A stretch of 6,103 nt of DNA from an uncultured Collinsella sp. (GTDB lineage Bacteria > Actinomycetota > Coriobacteriia > Coriobacteriales > Coriobacteriaceae), in NCBI GenBank assembly GCA_900544995.1, contig UQXC01000078.1, positions 1 through 6,103 on the forward strand. Direction: 5' to 3'. Position 1 is the first letter of the stretch. Each line of letters begins with the position of its first letter. The position numbers and the translations under genes are program-made. The notes below the pieces were generated by a model. The model saw only the letters and a list, made by a program, of their open reading frames with translations. It was not told the DNA's origin and made no database searches. This document shows positions 1-4,975 of the stretch, in pieces.

Positions 1-153
1 GACGCCCATCAGGAACACGGCGTCGTAGCCCTCGTCGGCGACCTTGTCGGCGAGCGCGGTCATCTTCTTGCCGGTCTCGTAGAGCGCCTTGCCGTCCTCG
101 AGATAGCCCTCCTGGTCGAAATGCATGATCTCGATCTTCTCGGTTTCCTTCAT
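1..153 (-). CDS. Probable SIS-domain sugar-phosphate protein, N-terminal fragment (runs off the left edge)
   Basis: Only the first 51 codons are present; the gene continues beyond base 1. The ATG at 153-151 follows a strong AGAAAGGAG ribosome binding site at 168-160. The residues fit the start of a SIS protein of the FrlB/AgaS kind: a charged lead helix, a helix around residues 25-41 (KKMTALADKVADEG), then the first beta strand DAVFLMGV at 44-51. That strand normally leads into the Gly-rich phosphate-binding loop, which lies outside the window. The gene begins 60 bases after the stop of the complete SIS gene upstream and on the same strand, so the two are probably co-transcribed. Two adjacent SIS genes recall operons for amino-sugar or Amadori-product catabolism, such as the paired deglycases of the gfr system, but the fragment is too short to assign a reaction. 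The open reading frame is certain; the family is likely; the function is unknown. Confidence 0.7.
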   Translation of the reverse strand, partial: MKETEKIEIMHFDQEGYLEDGKALYETGKKMTALADKVADEGYDAVFLMGV

Positions 154-159
154 TTGTCT

Positions 160-168
160 CTCCTTTCT
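160..168 (-). promoter_or_regulatory. Ribosome binding site of the partial SIS gene
   Basis: On the minus strand the sequence reads AGAAAGGAG, six bases before the ATG at 153-151. It is a near-ideal Shine-Dalgarno sequence and fixes this start codon. No promoter is evident in the 60-base gap, so translation probably relies on read-through from the SIS gene upstream. Confidence 0.75.
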
Positions 169-213
169 GGGGTTGTTTCCACATCCCCCATGCCAACGGG
201 CATCAAAACCCGC

Positions 214-1329
214 TTACATTCCGTAACACTCGGCCGCTTTGGCCTTAAGCGCATTGACTGACTCTTCGTAGCCCTCTGCCTTGACCTCCATTTGCTTGGA
301 GACGGCATCAAGATACGGGTGCACGTCCCATGACTTCAGACGCTCGGCTATCATGGCCGCAATCGTCTGGAAGAACACAAGATTGGGAATTGCGCTGAGC
401 AGCGGAGCCACCTGAGGCACCGCAACCTCGTGAGCCCTACCCTTGGGATGGGCCGTGAGCAGCACCGTTTTTGTCGTAACGTTCGATAGCGCATCAGCGA
501 TATTCGCAAGACGCTCCGACCCCTGCGGATCGTCGACGATAAACACCAGATAGCCCGGAACGATCTGCATCTCGGGACCGTGGACGAACTCCTCGCCTTC
601 GTGATGCATGGCAGGAATCTTGATGGTCTCGCTCAGCTTGAGGGCCGCCTCTTCGGCAACGCCATAGTTGGGGCCGTTGCCGACGACCATGGCGGGCGTG
701 TGCTCAGAAAGCTCGAGTATGTGGTCTTGGACATATGCCTCGGCGGTCTTGCACATCACGGCATTGGCCTGGATAGCCTCACGCAGGTCGTCAAGACGCT
801 GGGCAACGCCCTTGGCGTCAATCGTTCCGCGCGCCTGACCGCCGTAAATACCAAAGAGCACCAGGTACTCAACGAGCACCTCGACGCCCAGAGTCACAAA
901 GTCCACCGACTCGACGCCCACACCGTAGTCAAGAACGATGTCAGCGTGTTCCTTGATGGGTGCCTCGACGTTTGCCGTGAGCGCAACTGCAGCCATATCG
1001 TGTGCGCGCATGTAATCGAGCGCCGCAATCGTATTGGTCGAATAGCCACTCTGCGAAACGGCGATGTTGAGCGCATGCTGCGGATAGGTGTGTTCAAAAT
1101 CAACGAAGGCCTCGGGCGTCACAACGGACACCTGCATTTGCAGGGCATCTTGCAGGTAATCGCGGGCGCAATCGGCGGCATGGCGCGACGAACCCGAAGC
1201 AACGATGCGCAGCGCGTCAAAAGAACCGGACTGGAAAATATCAACGAGCTGCGCTACCAGCTCAGACGAACGCTCGAGGTTCTCCCCCATACGCACATGG
1301 GCAAGCTGAACGTAATCGAGCATCTTCAT
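214..1329 (-). CDS. Two-SIS-domain sugar-phosphate isomerase/deglycase, GlmS-isomerase/FrlB-like
   Basis: This 371-residue cytoplasmic protein has two SIS folds. The first spans about residues 30-165, with the phosphate loop ASGSSRHAA at 44-52 and SQSGYSTNT at 92-100. The second spans about 205-345, with GNGPNYG at 217-223. Within it, Lys231, Glu234 and His250 (in VHGPEM) have the spacing of Lys485, Glu488 and His504 of E. coli GlmS; FraB-type deglycases use an equivalent Glu/His pair. The N-terminal glutaminase domain of GlmS is absent, so glutamine-dependent glucosamine-6-phosphate synthesis is unlikely. Ketose/aldose phosphate isomerisation, amino-sugar-phosphate deamination or Amadori-product deglycation are the realistic roles. 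I chose the start at 1329 because GAGGTG (1340-1335) lies five bases upstream; the in-frame ATG at 1368 lacks such a site and would sit within a probable operator. It is the first gene of an operon with the SIS gene at 153, behind a control region next to two GntR genes. Family assignment is firm, substrate is inference. Confidence 0.88.
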   Translation of the reverse strand: MKMLDYVQLAHVRMGENLERSSELVAQLVDIFQSGSFDALRIVASGSSRHAADCARDYLQDALQMQVSVVTPEAFVDFEHTYPQHALNIAVSQSGYSTNTIAALDYMRAHDMAAVALTANVEAPIKEHADIVLDYGVGVESVDFVTLGVEVLVEYLVLFGIYGGQARGTIDAKGVAQRLDDLREAIQANAVMCKTAEAYVQDHILELSEHTPAMVVGNGPNYGVAEEAALKLSETIKIPAMHHEGEEFVHGPEMQIVPGYLVFIVDDPQGSERLANIADALSNVTTKTVLLTAHPKGRAHEVAVPQVAPLLSAIPNLVFFQTIAAMIAERLKSWDVHPYLDAVSKQMEVKAEGYEESVNALKAKAAECYGM

Positions 1330-1334
1330 CGTCT

Positions 1335-1340
1335 CACCTC
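1335..1340 (-). promoter_or_regulatory. Ribosome binding site deciding the start of the complete SIS gene
   Basis: GAGGTG on the minus strand is five bases before the ATG at 1329-1327. A second in-frame ATG follows two codons later (M-K-M), but the spacing favours the first. This site argues against the longer start at 1368. Confidence 0.65.
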
Positions 1341-1350
1341 GTAATAAATC

Positions 1351-1369
1351 ATTAGTATTTGATACCAAT
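1351..1369. promoter_or_regulatory. Imperfect palindrome, probable regulator operator in front of the SIS operon
   Basis: The plus strand reads ATTAGTAT-TTG-ATACCAAT: two 8-base arms, seven of eight positions complementary, around a 3-base spacer. On the minus strand its right half is GGTATCAAA, repeated exactly at 1399-1391. The palindrome lies 22 bases upstream of the SIS start codon and only about 11 bases from its ribosome binding site, so a bound repressor would block early transcription. GGTAT/ATACC half-sites are typical of GntR/HutC operators such as those of NagR-type regulators (general knowledge). Binding by the neighbouring GntR proteins is inferred. Confidence 0.5.
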
Positions 1370-1390
1370 CACAGTTACAGGTTACGGCTT

Positions 1391-1399
1391 TTTGATACC
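1391..1399 (-). promoter_or_regulatory. Second GGTATCAAA half-site
   Basis: This is an exact copy of the nine bases GGTATCAAA found at 1366-1358, in the same orientation and 33 bases away, about three helical turns. The flanks do not form a palindrome here, so it would be a lone half-site allowing side-by-side binding with the proximal palindrome. A nine-base repeat within 33 bases is unlikely to be pure chance, but the role is inferred. Confidence 0.4.
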
Positions 1400-1455
1400 T
1401 CTTTGTCGATTAATTTATCCCCATCGGCGAACGGTCGATTTTGAGCCCTGTAAGG

Positions 1456-1467
1456 TTGTATATACAG
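1456..1467. promoter_or_regulatory. HutC-type GntR operator core, possibly overlapping a -10 box
   Basis: TGTATATACA at 1457-1466 is a perfect 10-base palindrome. Its core GTATATAC fits the HutC-subfamily consensus GTMTAKAC at every position, and the wider TTGTATATACAG closely resembles the TreR-type operator TTGTATATACAA (both from memory of the literature). On the minus strand TATACA at 1462-1457 could itself be a -10 box, with a poor -35 (TTTTGA) 17 bases upstream; if so a repressor bound here would directly block the SIS promoter, leaving a leader of about 120 bases. It lies 56 bases beyond the stop of the nearer GntR gene. Confidence 0.5.
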
Positions 1468-1522
1468 CTGACCCAACGATCAAAACTGGTTAGTTTCCCA
1501 GCCGTTATTCACAAAATACCAG

Positions 1523-2236
1523 CTAGTACGTATAGGTGTAGCCGCCCGTATCGCCACGATTGAAGGACTTTACATACTCGATAGCCTGACCGCTCGCGTC
1601 ATAGCTCACGCATTCCAAAAGCAAAACAAGATCGCCCTGTTCCAGTCCAAGGAGGCCGGCATCTCGTGCGCCCAGCGCTTCGATATCGAGCTTTTCCTGT
1701 GCCATGGCTGGCTTTCGGCCCAGCATCTCATAGGTCTCGTACAAACTGAAGACCGACACGTCAATATCTTCGATGGTTGGGAACAGCAGCCAGGGAATCA
1801 GCGCCGTCTCAATCGATACGGGGCTACCGTTTATGCAGTTCAGGCGTCGAACGGAATAGAGCAGGTCGTCCTCGGCGATGCCAAACAGGTCGGCGTAATA
1901 TGGCCCCGCATAACGCTTGGAACGCGCGAGAATACGGACGGACGGCTCGCCGCCCGAAGCACGGACCGATTCACGGAAACCGACCGTGCGTTCAAAAAAA
2001 GCAGGCACTTTCTGCGCCACAAACGCGCCCTTTCCGCGGACGCGTCGAATCTGCCCGCGCCGAACCAGCTCATCGACAGCGCTTCGGATGGTCAAGCGTG
2101 TCGTACCAAATTCCTCGGCGAGGTCTTTTTCGGACGGAATCATGGAACCCGTGGGATATATACCGCGCTCGATACGTTCCTCGATGCGGCGTCGAATGCG
2201 CATATAAACCGGGGTGGCATCTACTGTTTCAGCCAT
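1523..2236 (-). CDS. GntR-family transcriptional regulator, HutC subfamily with UTRA domain
   Basis: This 237-residue protein has a GntR winged helix at about residues 9-75 and a UTRA ligand domain at about 95-230. The winged helix shows the signature IYPTGSMIPSEKDLAEEFG, a recognition helix TTRLTIRSAVDEL (45-57) and the wing GKGAFV (68-73). UTRA proteins bind small ligands, often sugar phosphates, and release DNA. UTRA marks visible here are SIETA (141-145), SLYETYEMLG and the final beta strand AIEYVKSF (218-225). Its ATG lies inside the end of the upstream GntR gene with a 16-base overlap, so the two are translationally coupled; AGGTGA at 2245-2240 serves as ribosome binding site. Downstream, 193 bases separate it from the SIS operon, whose control region carries GntR-like operators, making that operon its probable target. 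Start and family are secure; target and effector are inferred. Confidence 0.9.
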   Translation of the reverse strand: MAETVDATPVYMRIRRRIEERIERGIYPTGSMIPSEKDLAEEFGTTRLTIRSAVDELVRRGQIRRVRGKGAFVAQKVPAFFERTVGFRESVRASGGEPSVRILARSKRYAGPYYADLFGIAEDDLLYSVRRLNCINGSPVSIETALIPWLLFPTIEDIDVSVFSLYETYEMLGRKPAMAQEKLDIEALGARDAGLLGLEQGDLVLLLECVSYDASGQAIEYVKSFNRGDTGGYTYTY

Positions 2237-2988
2237 TGTTCACCTGCCACGCTTCTCATGCCGTTCTCTTCGCCGTTATCGGCAAAGCGGAACTTTGTGG
2301 GCAAAATCACCGATTTGCAATGCTCCACAAAACGCATGTCCTTATCGAATTCGATCGAGCTCTCATAGAACACCGGCGTTCCCTCTTCTTGCTGGAGCAG
2401 CTCGGCCTCTTCGGCGTTCAAACGCGAGATGGAGATATGCTCACGTCCATGCTCAACACGCACGCCACCTTCTTTGAGCAAGACATCGTAAAGGCTCTCG
2501 CACTCAAAATCGTGCTCGGTAAGCGATGGGCACAGGGACAGGTTAACGTGAGCCGTCTCGATTGACGCCGGCTCGCCCTCAATAAGTCGAACGCGCTGTA
2601 TGCGGAGCAAAGGAGCGCCTACAGACACCCCAAGCTTGTCGGCAAGCGCCTCATCCGCCTCGATGGTCCCGGTGGAAACCAGACGAGAAGAGGGGTGCAG
2701 GCCGGCAGTCCGCACAGCATCGGAAAAGTTATACGTTTCCTGGAAGATGTTCAGCGGCTTGGGAGGACACACATACGTACCCGATCCGCGACGGCTCTCG
2801 AGCGTTCCACAAGAGATGAGCCGCGTGATACCGGCGCGCAACGCCGTACGCGAAACGCCAATCTCTTCGCACAGCACGCGCTCGGCCGGTAGGCGATCAC
2901 CGCCGGCAAGCTGATGGTGCTGGATATACCAAAGAATTCCCTCAACAGCACGATCTTTGGGGGGAATTGCATAAGATTCGCCTGCCAT
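2221..2988 (-). CDS. GntR-family transcriptional regulator, HutC subfamily with UTRA domain (upstream paralogue)
   Basis: This 255-residue protein has the same architecture as its neighbour. The winged helix is at about residues 11-74, with GGDRLPAERVLCEEIG, the recognition helix VSRTALRAGITRL (45-57) and the wing GSGTYV (68-73). The UTRA domain is at about 97-235, with EGEPASIETA (137-146), SLYDVLLKEGG and FVEHCKS (220-226). The two proteins share the UTRA pattern GxPxSIETA...SLY...E.L.I..L.A..A.LL, so they are paralogues of one subtype. Their recognition helices differ (VSRTALRAGITRL against TTRLTIRSAVDEL), so they probably do not read identical sites. A C-terminal tail of about 20 residues is extra. 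The ATG at 2988 has GAGGAG (3002-2997) eight bases upstream. It starts 38 bases after the small gene upstream and its tail overlaps the next gene, suggesting one operon. Ligand and target are unknown. Confidence 0.9.
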   Translation of the reverse strand: MAGESYAIPPKDRAVEGILWYIQHHQLAGGDRLPAERVLCEEIGVSRTALRAGITRLISCGTLESRRGSGTYVCPPKPLNIFQETYNFSDAVRTAGLHPSSRLVSTGTIEADEALADKLGVSVGAPLLRIQRVRLIEGEPASIETAHVNLSLCPSLTEHDFECESLYDVLLKEGGVRVEHGREHISISRLNAEEAELLQQEEGTPVFYESSIEFDKDMRFVEHCKSVILPTKFRFADNGEENGMRSVAGEQWLKQ

Positions 2989-2996
2989 TGCACAGA

Positions 2997-3002
2997 CTCC
3001 TC
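2997..3002 (-). promoter_or_regulatory. Ribosome binding site of the upstream GntR gene
   Basis: GAGGAG on the minus strand lies eight bases before the ATG at 2988-2986. There is no convincing promoter in the 38-base gap to the preceding gene, which supports co-transcription. Confidence 0.6.
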
Positions 3003-3026
3003 ATTCAGAAACGTATGCCGCCAAAA

Positions 3027-3515
3027 TTAGGCCAGCCCTCCCATGGCATCAAATTCGGCCTTGATCTTCTCGGCGACATTCCGATACGACTTATATAGAC
3101 TTGAATCGCGTTTAACTTCGTCGGTCATAACGGGAATCTCTAATTTGGAAATCTCGTCTTTTCCCGTCTGAACCGCCACAACAACGCCCATACCAAGACA
3201 CATATTACGCTTGGCGGCATTCATTTTTGCCGCCTTAGCGGGATTTGCCAGGATACGCTGGGCAAATTCCTGTTTTGAGACCACTTCCTCGGCCTCCGGA
3301 TCGCCCGCCTCGGCTACTTCGCACTGCAGCACATCCGCATAGTCAAAAATCTTCGGCTCGCCGCCGCGCTGATGCACGGCCCACTTGCGACGCGTGGCAT
3401 CCTGGTAGATAGCCGGCAAAAACGTAAACCGTGGCGGGTCCAAAATCGTATCCGTGATGGTAAACACATCGGGATCAAAGGCATCCTGCGGGTTTTTCTT
3501 CTTGAACAGACCCAT
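3027..3515 (-). CDS. Unrecognised small soluble protein, 162 residues, possibly with a PH-like fold
   Basis: I do not recognise this gene with certainty. It begins MGLFKKKNPQ, has no signal peptide or membrane segment, and is probably cytoplasmic. Residues 28-75 look like alternating beta strands (FTFLPAIYQ, KWAVHQ, PKIFDYADVLQCEVAEAGD). A mid-region rich in Ala, Lys and Glu (79-103) precedes a strand VVVAVQT (111-117), then EISKLEIPVM and a C-terminal helix YKSYRNVAEKIKAEFDAM (141-158). The pattern 'IFDYADVLQCEV' followed by a late strand and a final amphipathic helix resembles the PH-like half of DUF4428/SHOCT-type bacterial proteins; this is a weak resemblance from memory. The start at 3515 is chosen because GGGAGG (3526-3521) sits five bases upstream. 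A longer frame from 3602 would run across the probable promoter. It is likely the first gene of an operon with the two GntR genes. It gives no clue to the pathway. Confidence 0.75.
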   Translation of the reverse strand: MGLFKKKNPQDAFDPDVFTITDTILDPPRFTFLPAIYQDATRRKWAVHQRGGEPKIFDYADVLQCEVAEAGDPEAEEVVSKQEFAQRILANPAKAAKMNAAKRNMCLGMGVVVAVQTGKDEISKLEIPVMTDEVKRDSSLYKSYRNVAEKIKAEFDAMGGLA

Positions 3516-3520
3516 ATCAG

Positions 3521-3526
3521 CCTCCC
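3521..3526 (-). promoter_or_regulatory. Ribosome binding site deciding the start of the 162-residue protein
   Basis: GGGAGG on the minus strand is five bases before the ATG at 3515-3513. It selects MGLFKKK as the N-terminus over upstream in-frame ATG codons. Confidence 0.65.
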
Positions 3527-3552
3527 GTACTCGCATTAAACAACTCAAGCCG

Positions 3553-3561
3553 AATATAGCA
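3553..3561 (-). promoter_or_regulatory. Extended -10 promoter of the small gene and GntR pair
   Basis: On the minus strand the sequence TGCTATATT is an extended -10 element (TG, one base, then TATATT). No good -35 hexamer is seen at the expected distance, which is tolerable for an extended -10. Transcription would begin near 3545, giving a leader of about 30 bases before the ATG at 3515. It is the only clear promoter upstream of the three-gene unit. Confidence 0.5.
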
Positions 3562-3636
3562 CCAATTTCAAGCTCACGCTTTATCACATCGGTGCGTGGC
3601 ACCTATGGCTCGCTCAGCGGAAGAGTTTACGGACGA

Positions 3637-3709
3637 GGGCCGGGGTGCCTGCTTTGTTTTGAGAAGTGGGCTTCGCGAACTTCTCAAAACAAAGCAGGCA
3701 CCCCGGCCC
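3637..3709. repeat. Perfect 31-bp inverted repeat with an 11-base loop
   Basis: The left arm 3637-3667 and right arm 3679-3709 are exact reverse complements over all 31 positions, around the loop at 3668-3678 that contains the small palindrome TTCGCGAA. Each arm combines a GC-rich outer half (GGGCCGGGGTGCCTGC) with an AT-richer inner part (TTTGTTTTGAGAAGT). No U-tract follows on either strand, so it is not a classical intrinsic terminator, although such a hairpin could still stop or protect a transcript. It lies between the end of the LacI-type gene and the promoter of the next gene, both on the minus strand. ACGGAC occurs as a direct repeat at 3629-3634 and 3722-3727, near each side but unevenly spaced. 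A REP-like or miniature mobile palindrome is the best explanation. Confidence 0.85.
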
Positions 3710-3763
3710 CGCCGGCAAATAACGGACACTCCGCATGCAATCTATGCAAACAAACAAGTGCGC

Positions 3764-4792
3764 TTAGCTATATTCGGTAAGATCAAGCACACTGCCCTTC
3801 ACGATAAGCGCCGGTTCCAGAACGACCTCTTCGGCACGCTTACCGCCCCTACCGGCAAGGCGCTTGGACATGCAGCCAAAAGCATGCTCCGCAAGGACAC
3901 CAGGATCCTGCTCAATCGCGGTCAGCGCCGGCTCAAAGAGAACGTCGGCCGCCGAGTTGTCATAGCTCACCACCGAGATATCGCCCGGGATGCTCTTCCC
4001 CATCTCGTGCAAGCGCTTGAGCAGACCGAGGGCGATGTTATCCGAACTTGCGAACACAGCGGTGGCATCAGTTGCGAGCACCGCCTCCGAGGCCTCGTAG
4101 GCACTCGGAATGTAGTACTCGCTCTCAAACTCCAAACGTGCGTCGATAGGCAGGCCAACCTCGCGCAGCGCGCGCTCATAGCCGGCAAGTCGCTTACGCC
4201 CCGTATTGGAACGGCGCGCGTTAACCAAGCAGGCAATGCGACGGTGGCCCTGCTCGATCAGATAGCGAGTGGCCATGTAGCCACCCATCTCGTGGTCGAA
4301 CATCACCTTGTCGCACTCGAGCCCCTCAATGGCACGGTCGACCATCACGGCAGGGATAGGCAGATGGCTGACTTCTTCGCGCAGGGCGCGGTCGTCGGAG
4401 AACTCGTCGCCCACGACCAGGAAGACGCCATCAACGCCGCGCGTTACCAGCTGGCGCAGCAGCTCCAGATCGTCATCGGCGCTTCCACCCGAGCTGGTAA
4501 TGAAGAGCGCATAGCCGTCCTCGCGACAGCGCTTTTCCAGGCTACCGGCGAGCGAGGCAAAAAAGCGGCTCTCAATGTTAGGGACGATAAGGCCCAGCGT
4601 GCGCGACTCGCGCATGACCAGACTACGCGCAATCTGGTTAGGAACATAGTGGTTGCGCGCCGCGACCTCCTTGATGAGTTTGCGGTTTTCTTCCGAGATG
4701 CGACAAGGCCGATTATTGAGCACAAGCGAGACCGACGAGGGGGAAAGCCCCACCTCCTGGGCGATCTGCTTGAGGGTGACTTTGTTGGCCAT
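3764..4792 (-). CDS. LacI-family transcriptional regulator
   Basis: This 342-residue protein has the full LacI/PurR architecture. An N-terminal helix-turn-helix VTLKQIAQEVGLSPSSVSLVLN (5-26) is followed by a hinge helix PNQIARSL (51-58), whose Leu58 matches the leucine that PurR inserts at the central CG of its operator. The periplasmic-binding-like core runs from TLGLIVPNIESRFFASLAGSLE (65-86) to about residue 335, with VDRAIEG (151-157), the domain-crossing TAVFASSDNIALGLLKRL (244-261) and SVVSYDNSAADVLFEPALTAIEQD (273-296). These features place it near the RbsR/PurR/CcpA type; the sugar or nucleotide effector cannot be read from sequence. AAGGAG at 4802-4797 sits four bases before the ATG. 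It is divergent from murB and 248 bases from the next gene downstream, with no transporter or enzyme in its apparent transcription unit, so its regulon could be local or distant. Confidence 0.93.
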   Translation of the reverse strand: MANKVTLKQIAQEVGLSPSSVSLVLNNRPCRISEENRKLIKEVAARNHYVPNQIARSLVMRESRTLGLIVPNIESRFFASLAGSLEKRCREDGYALFITSSGGSADDDLELLRQLVTRGVDGVFLVVGDEFSDDRALREEVSHLPIPAVMVDRAIEGLECDKVMFDHEMGGYMATRYLIEQGHRRIACLVNARRSNTGRKRLAGYERALREVGLPIDARLEFESEYYIPSAYEASEAVLATDATAVFASSDNIALGLLKRLHEMGKSIPGDISVVSYDNSAADVLFEPALTAIEQDPGVLAEHAFGCMSKRLAGRGGKRAEEVVLEPALIVKGSVLDLTEYS

Positions 4793-4796
4793 CTCG

Positions 4797-4804
4797 CTCC
4801 TTCC
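4797..4804 (-). promoter_or_regulatory. Ribosome binding site of the LacI-type gene
   Basis: GGAAGGAG on the minus strand ends four bases before the ATG at 4792-4790, supporting the assigned start. Confidence 0.65.
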
Positions 4805-4827
4805 GGGTTTACGCGCAATCTCTTGAA

Positions 4828-4833
4828 AGTATA
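4828..4833 (-). promoter_or_regulatory. Probable -10 box of the LacI-type gene
   Basis: TATACT on the minus strand matches the -10 consensus at five of six positions and would start transcription near 4821, about 30 bases before the ATG. No strong -35 hexamer is seen 16-18 bases upstream, so the promoter may be weak or activator-dependent. Confidence 0.45.
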
Positions 4834-4926
4834 GCGACTACCCCTCTACCTCGGTGATAAACACTTTACCAATCCGGTAGACGGCTGTTTTATCGCCGCC
4901 AGCGCACCAAATCCGTCCGGGTGGGG

Positions 4927-4932
4927 TATATT
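4927..4932 (+). promoter_or_regulatory. Probable -10 box of murB
   Basis: TATATT on the plus strand fits a -10 element; a matching -35 is not evident. Transcription would begin near 4939, about 37 bases before the ATG at 4976. If so, the in-frame TTG at 4931 lies upstream of the transcript and cannot be the start codon. Confidence 0.4.
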
Positions 4933-4945
4933 GCAATCGATTGAT
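4932..4945. promoter_or_regulatory. LacI-family-type operator at the murB promoter
   Basis: TGCAATCGATTGAT contains the perfect 10-base palindrome CAATCGATTG at 4934-4943. Its centre AATCGATT fits AANCGNTT, the CG-centred core common to many LacI/PurR-family operators (known for the family). It abuts the probable -10 box and covers the expected murB transcription start, and lies about 105 bases upstream of the -10 of the divergent LacI-type gene. Binding by that protein is inferred. Confidence 0.45.
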
Positions 4946-4959
4946 GACAACGACCACCA

Positions 4960-4967
4960 AAAGGCGG
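4960..4967 (+). promoter_or_regulatory. Ribosome binding site of murB
   Basis: AAAGGCGG lies eight bases before the ATG at 4976. It is a moderate Shine-Dalgarno sequence but supports this start over the TTG at 4931, which has no good site in front. Confidence 0.5.
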
Positions 4968-4975
4968 ATATTCGT

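Noticed and set aside
190..203. Small hairpin ATGCC-AACG-GGCAT between the two SIS genes
   Set aside because: Five base pairs without a U-tract is too weak to call a terminator or attenuator and could arise by chance.
580..1344. 254-residue open frame on the plus strand
   Set aside because: It lies antisense to the SIS gene, whose residues clearly match a known family, and its own product shows no recognisable domain. It is a by-product of GC-rich codon use.
1330..1368. Longer start of the SIS protein at the ATG of 1368
   Set aside because: It lacks a ribosome binding site and coincides with the probable operator palindrome; GAGGTG before the internal ATG at 1329 is better placed.
1483..1496. 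AAACT-GGTT-AGTTT hairpin after the nearer GntR gene
   Set aside because: The stem is only five mostly A-T pairs and no run of T follows, so I do not call it a terminator.
3637..3709. Inverted repeat as the intrinsic terminator of the LacI-type gene
   Set aside because: There is no U-tract on the minus strand after the hairpin and the stem is about three times the usual length; termination is possible but not supported as its main nature.
3596..4834. 412-residue open frame on the plus strand
   Set aside because: It runs through the long inverted repeat and antisense to the whole LacI-type gene. The composition is biased and no family is recognisable.
4931..4975. TTG start extending MurB by 15 residues
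   Set aside because: The TTG overlaps the probable -10 box and operator, has no good ribosome binding site, and the added residues are not part of the MurB fold.
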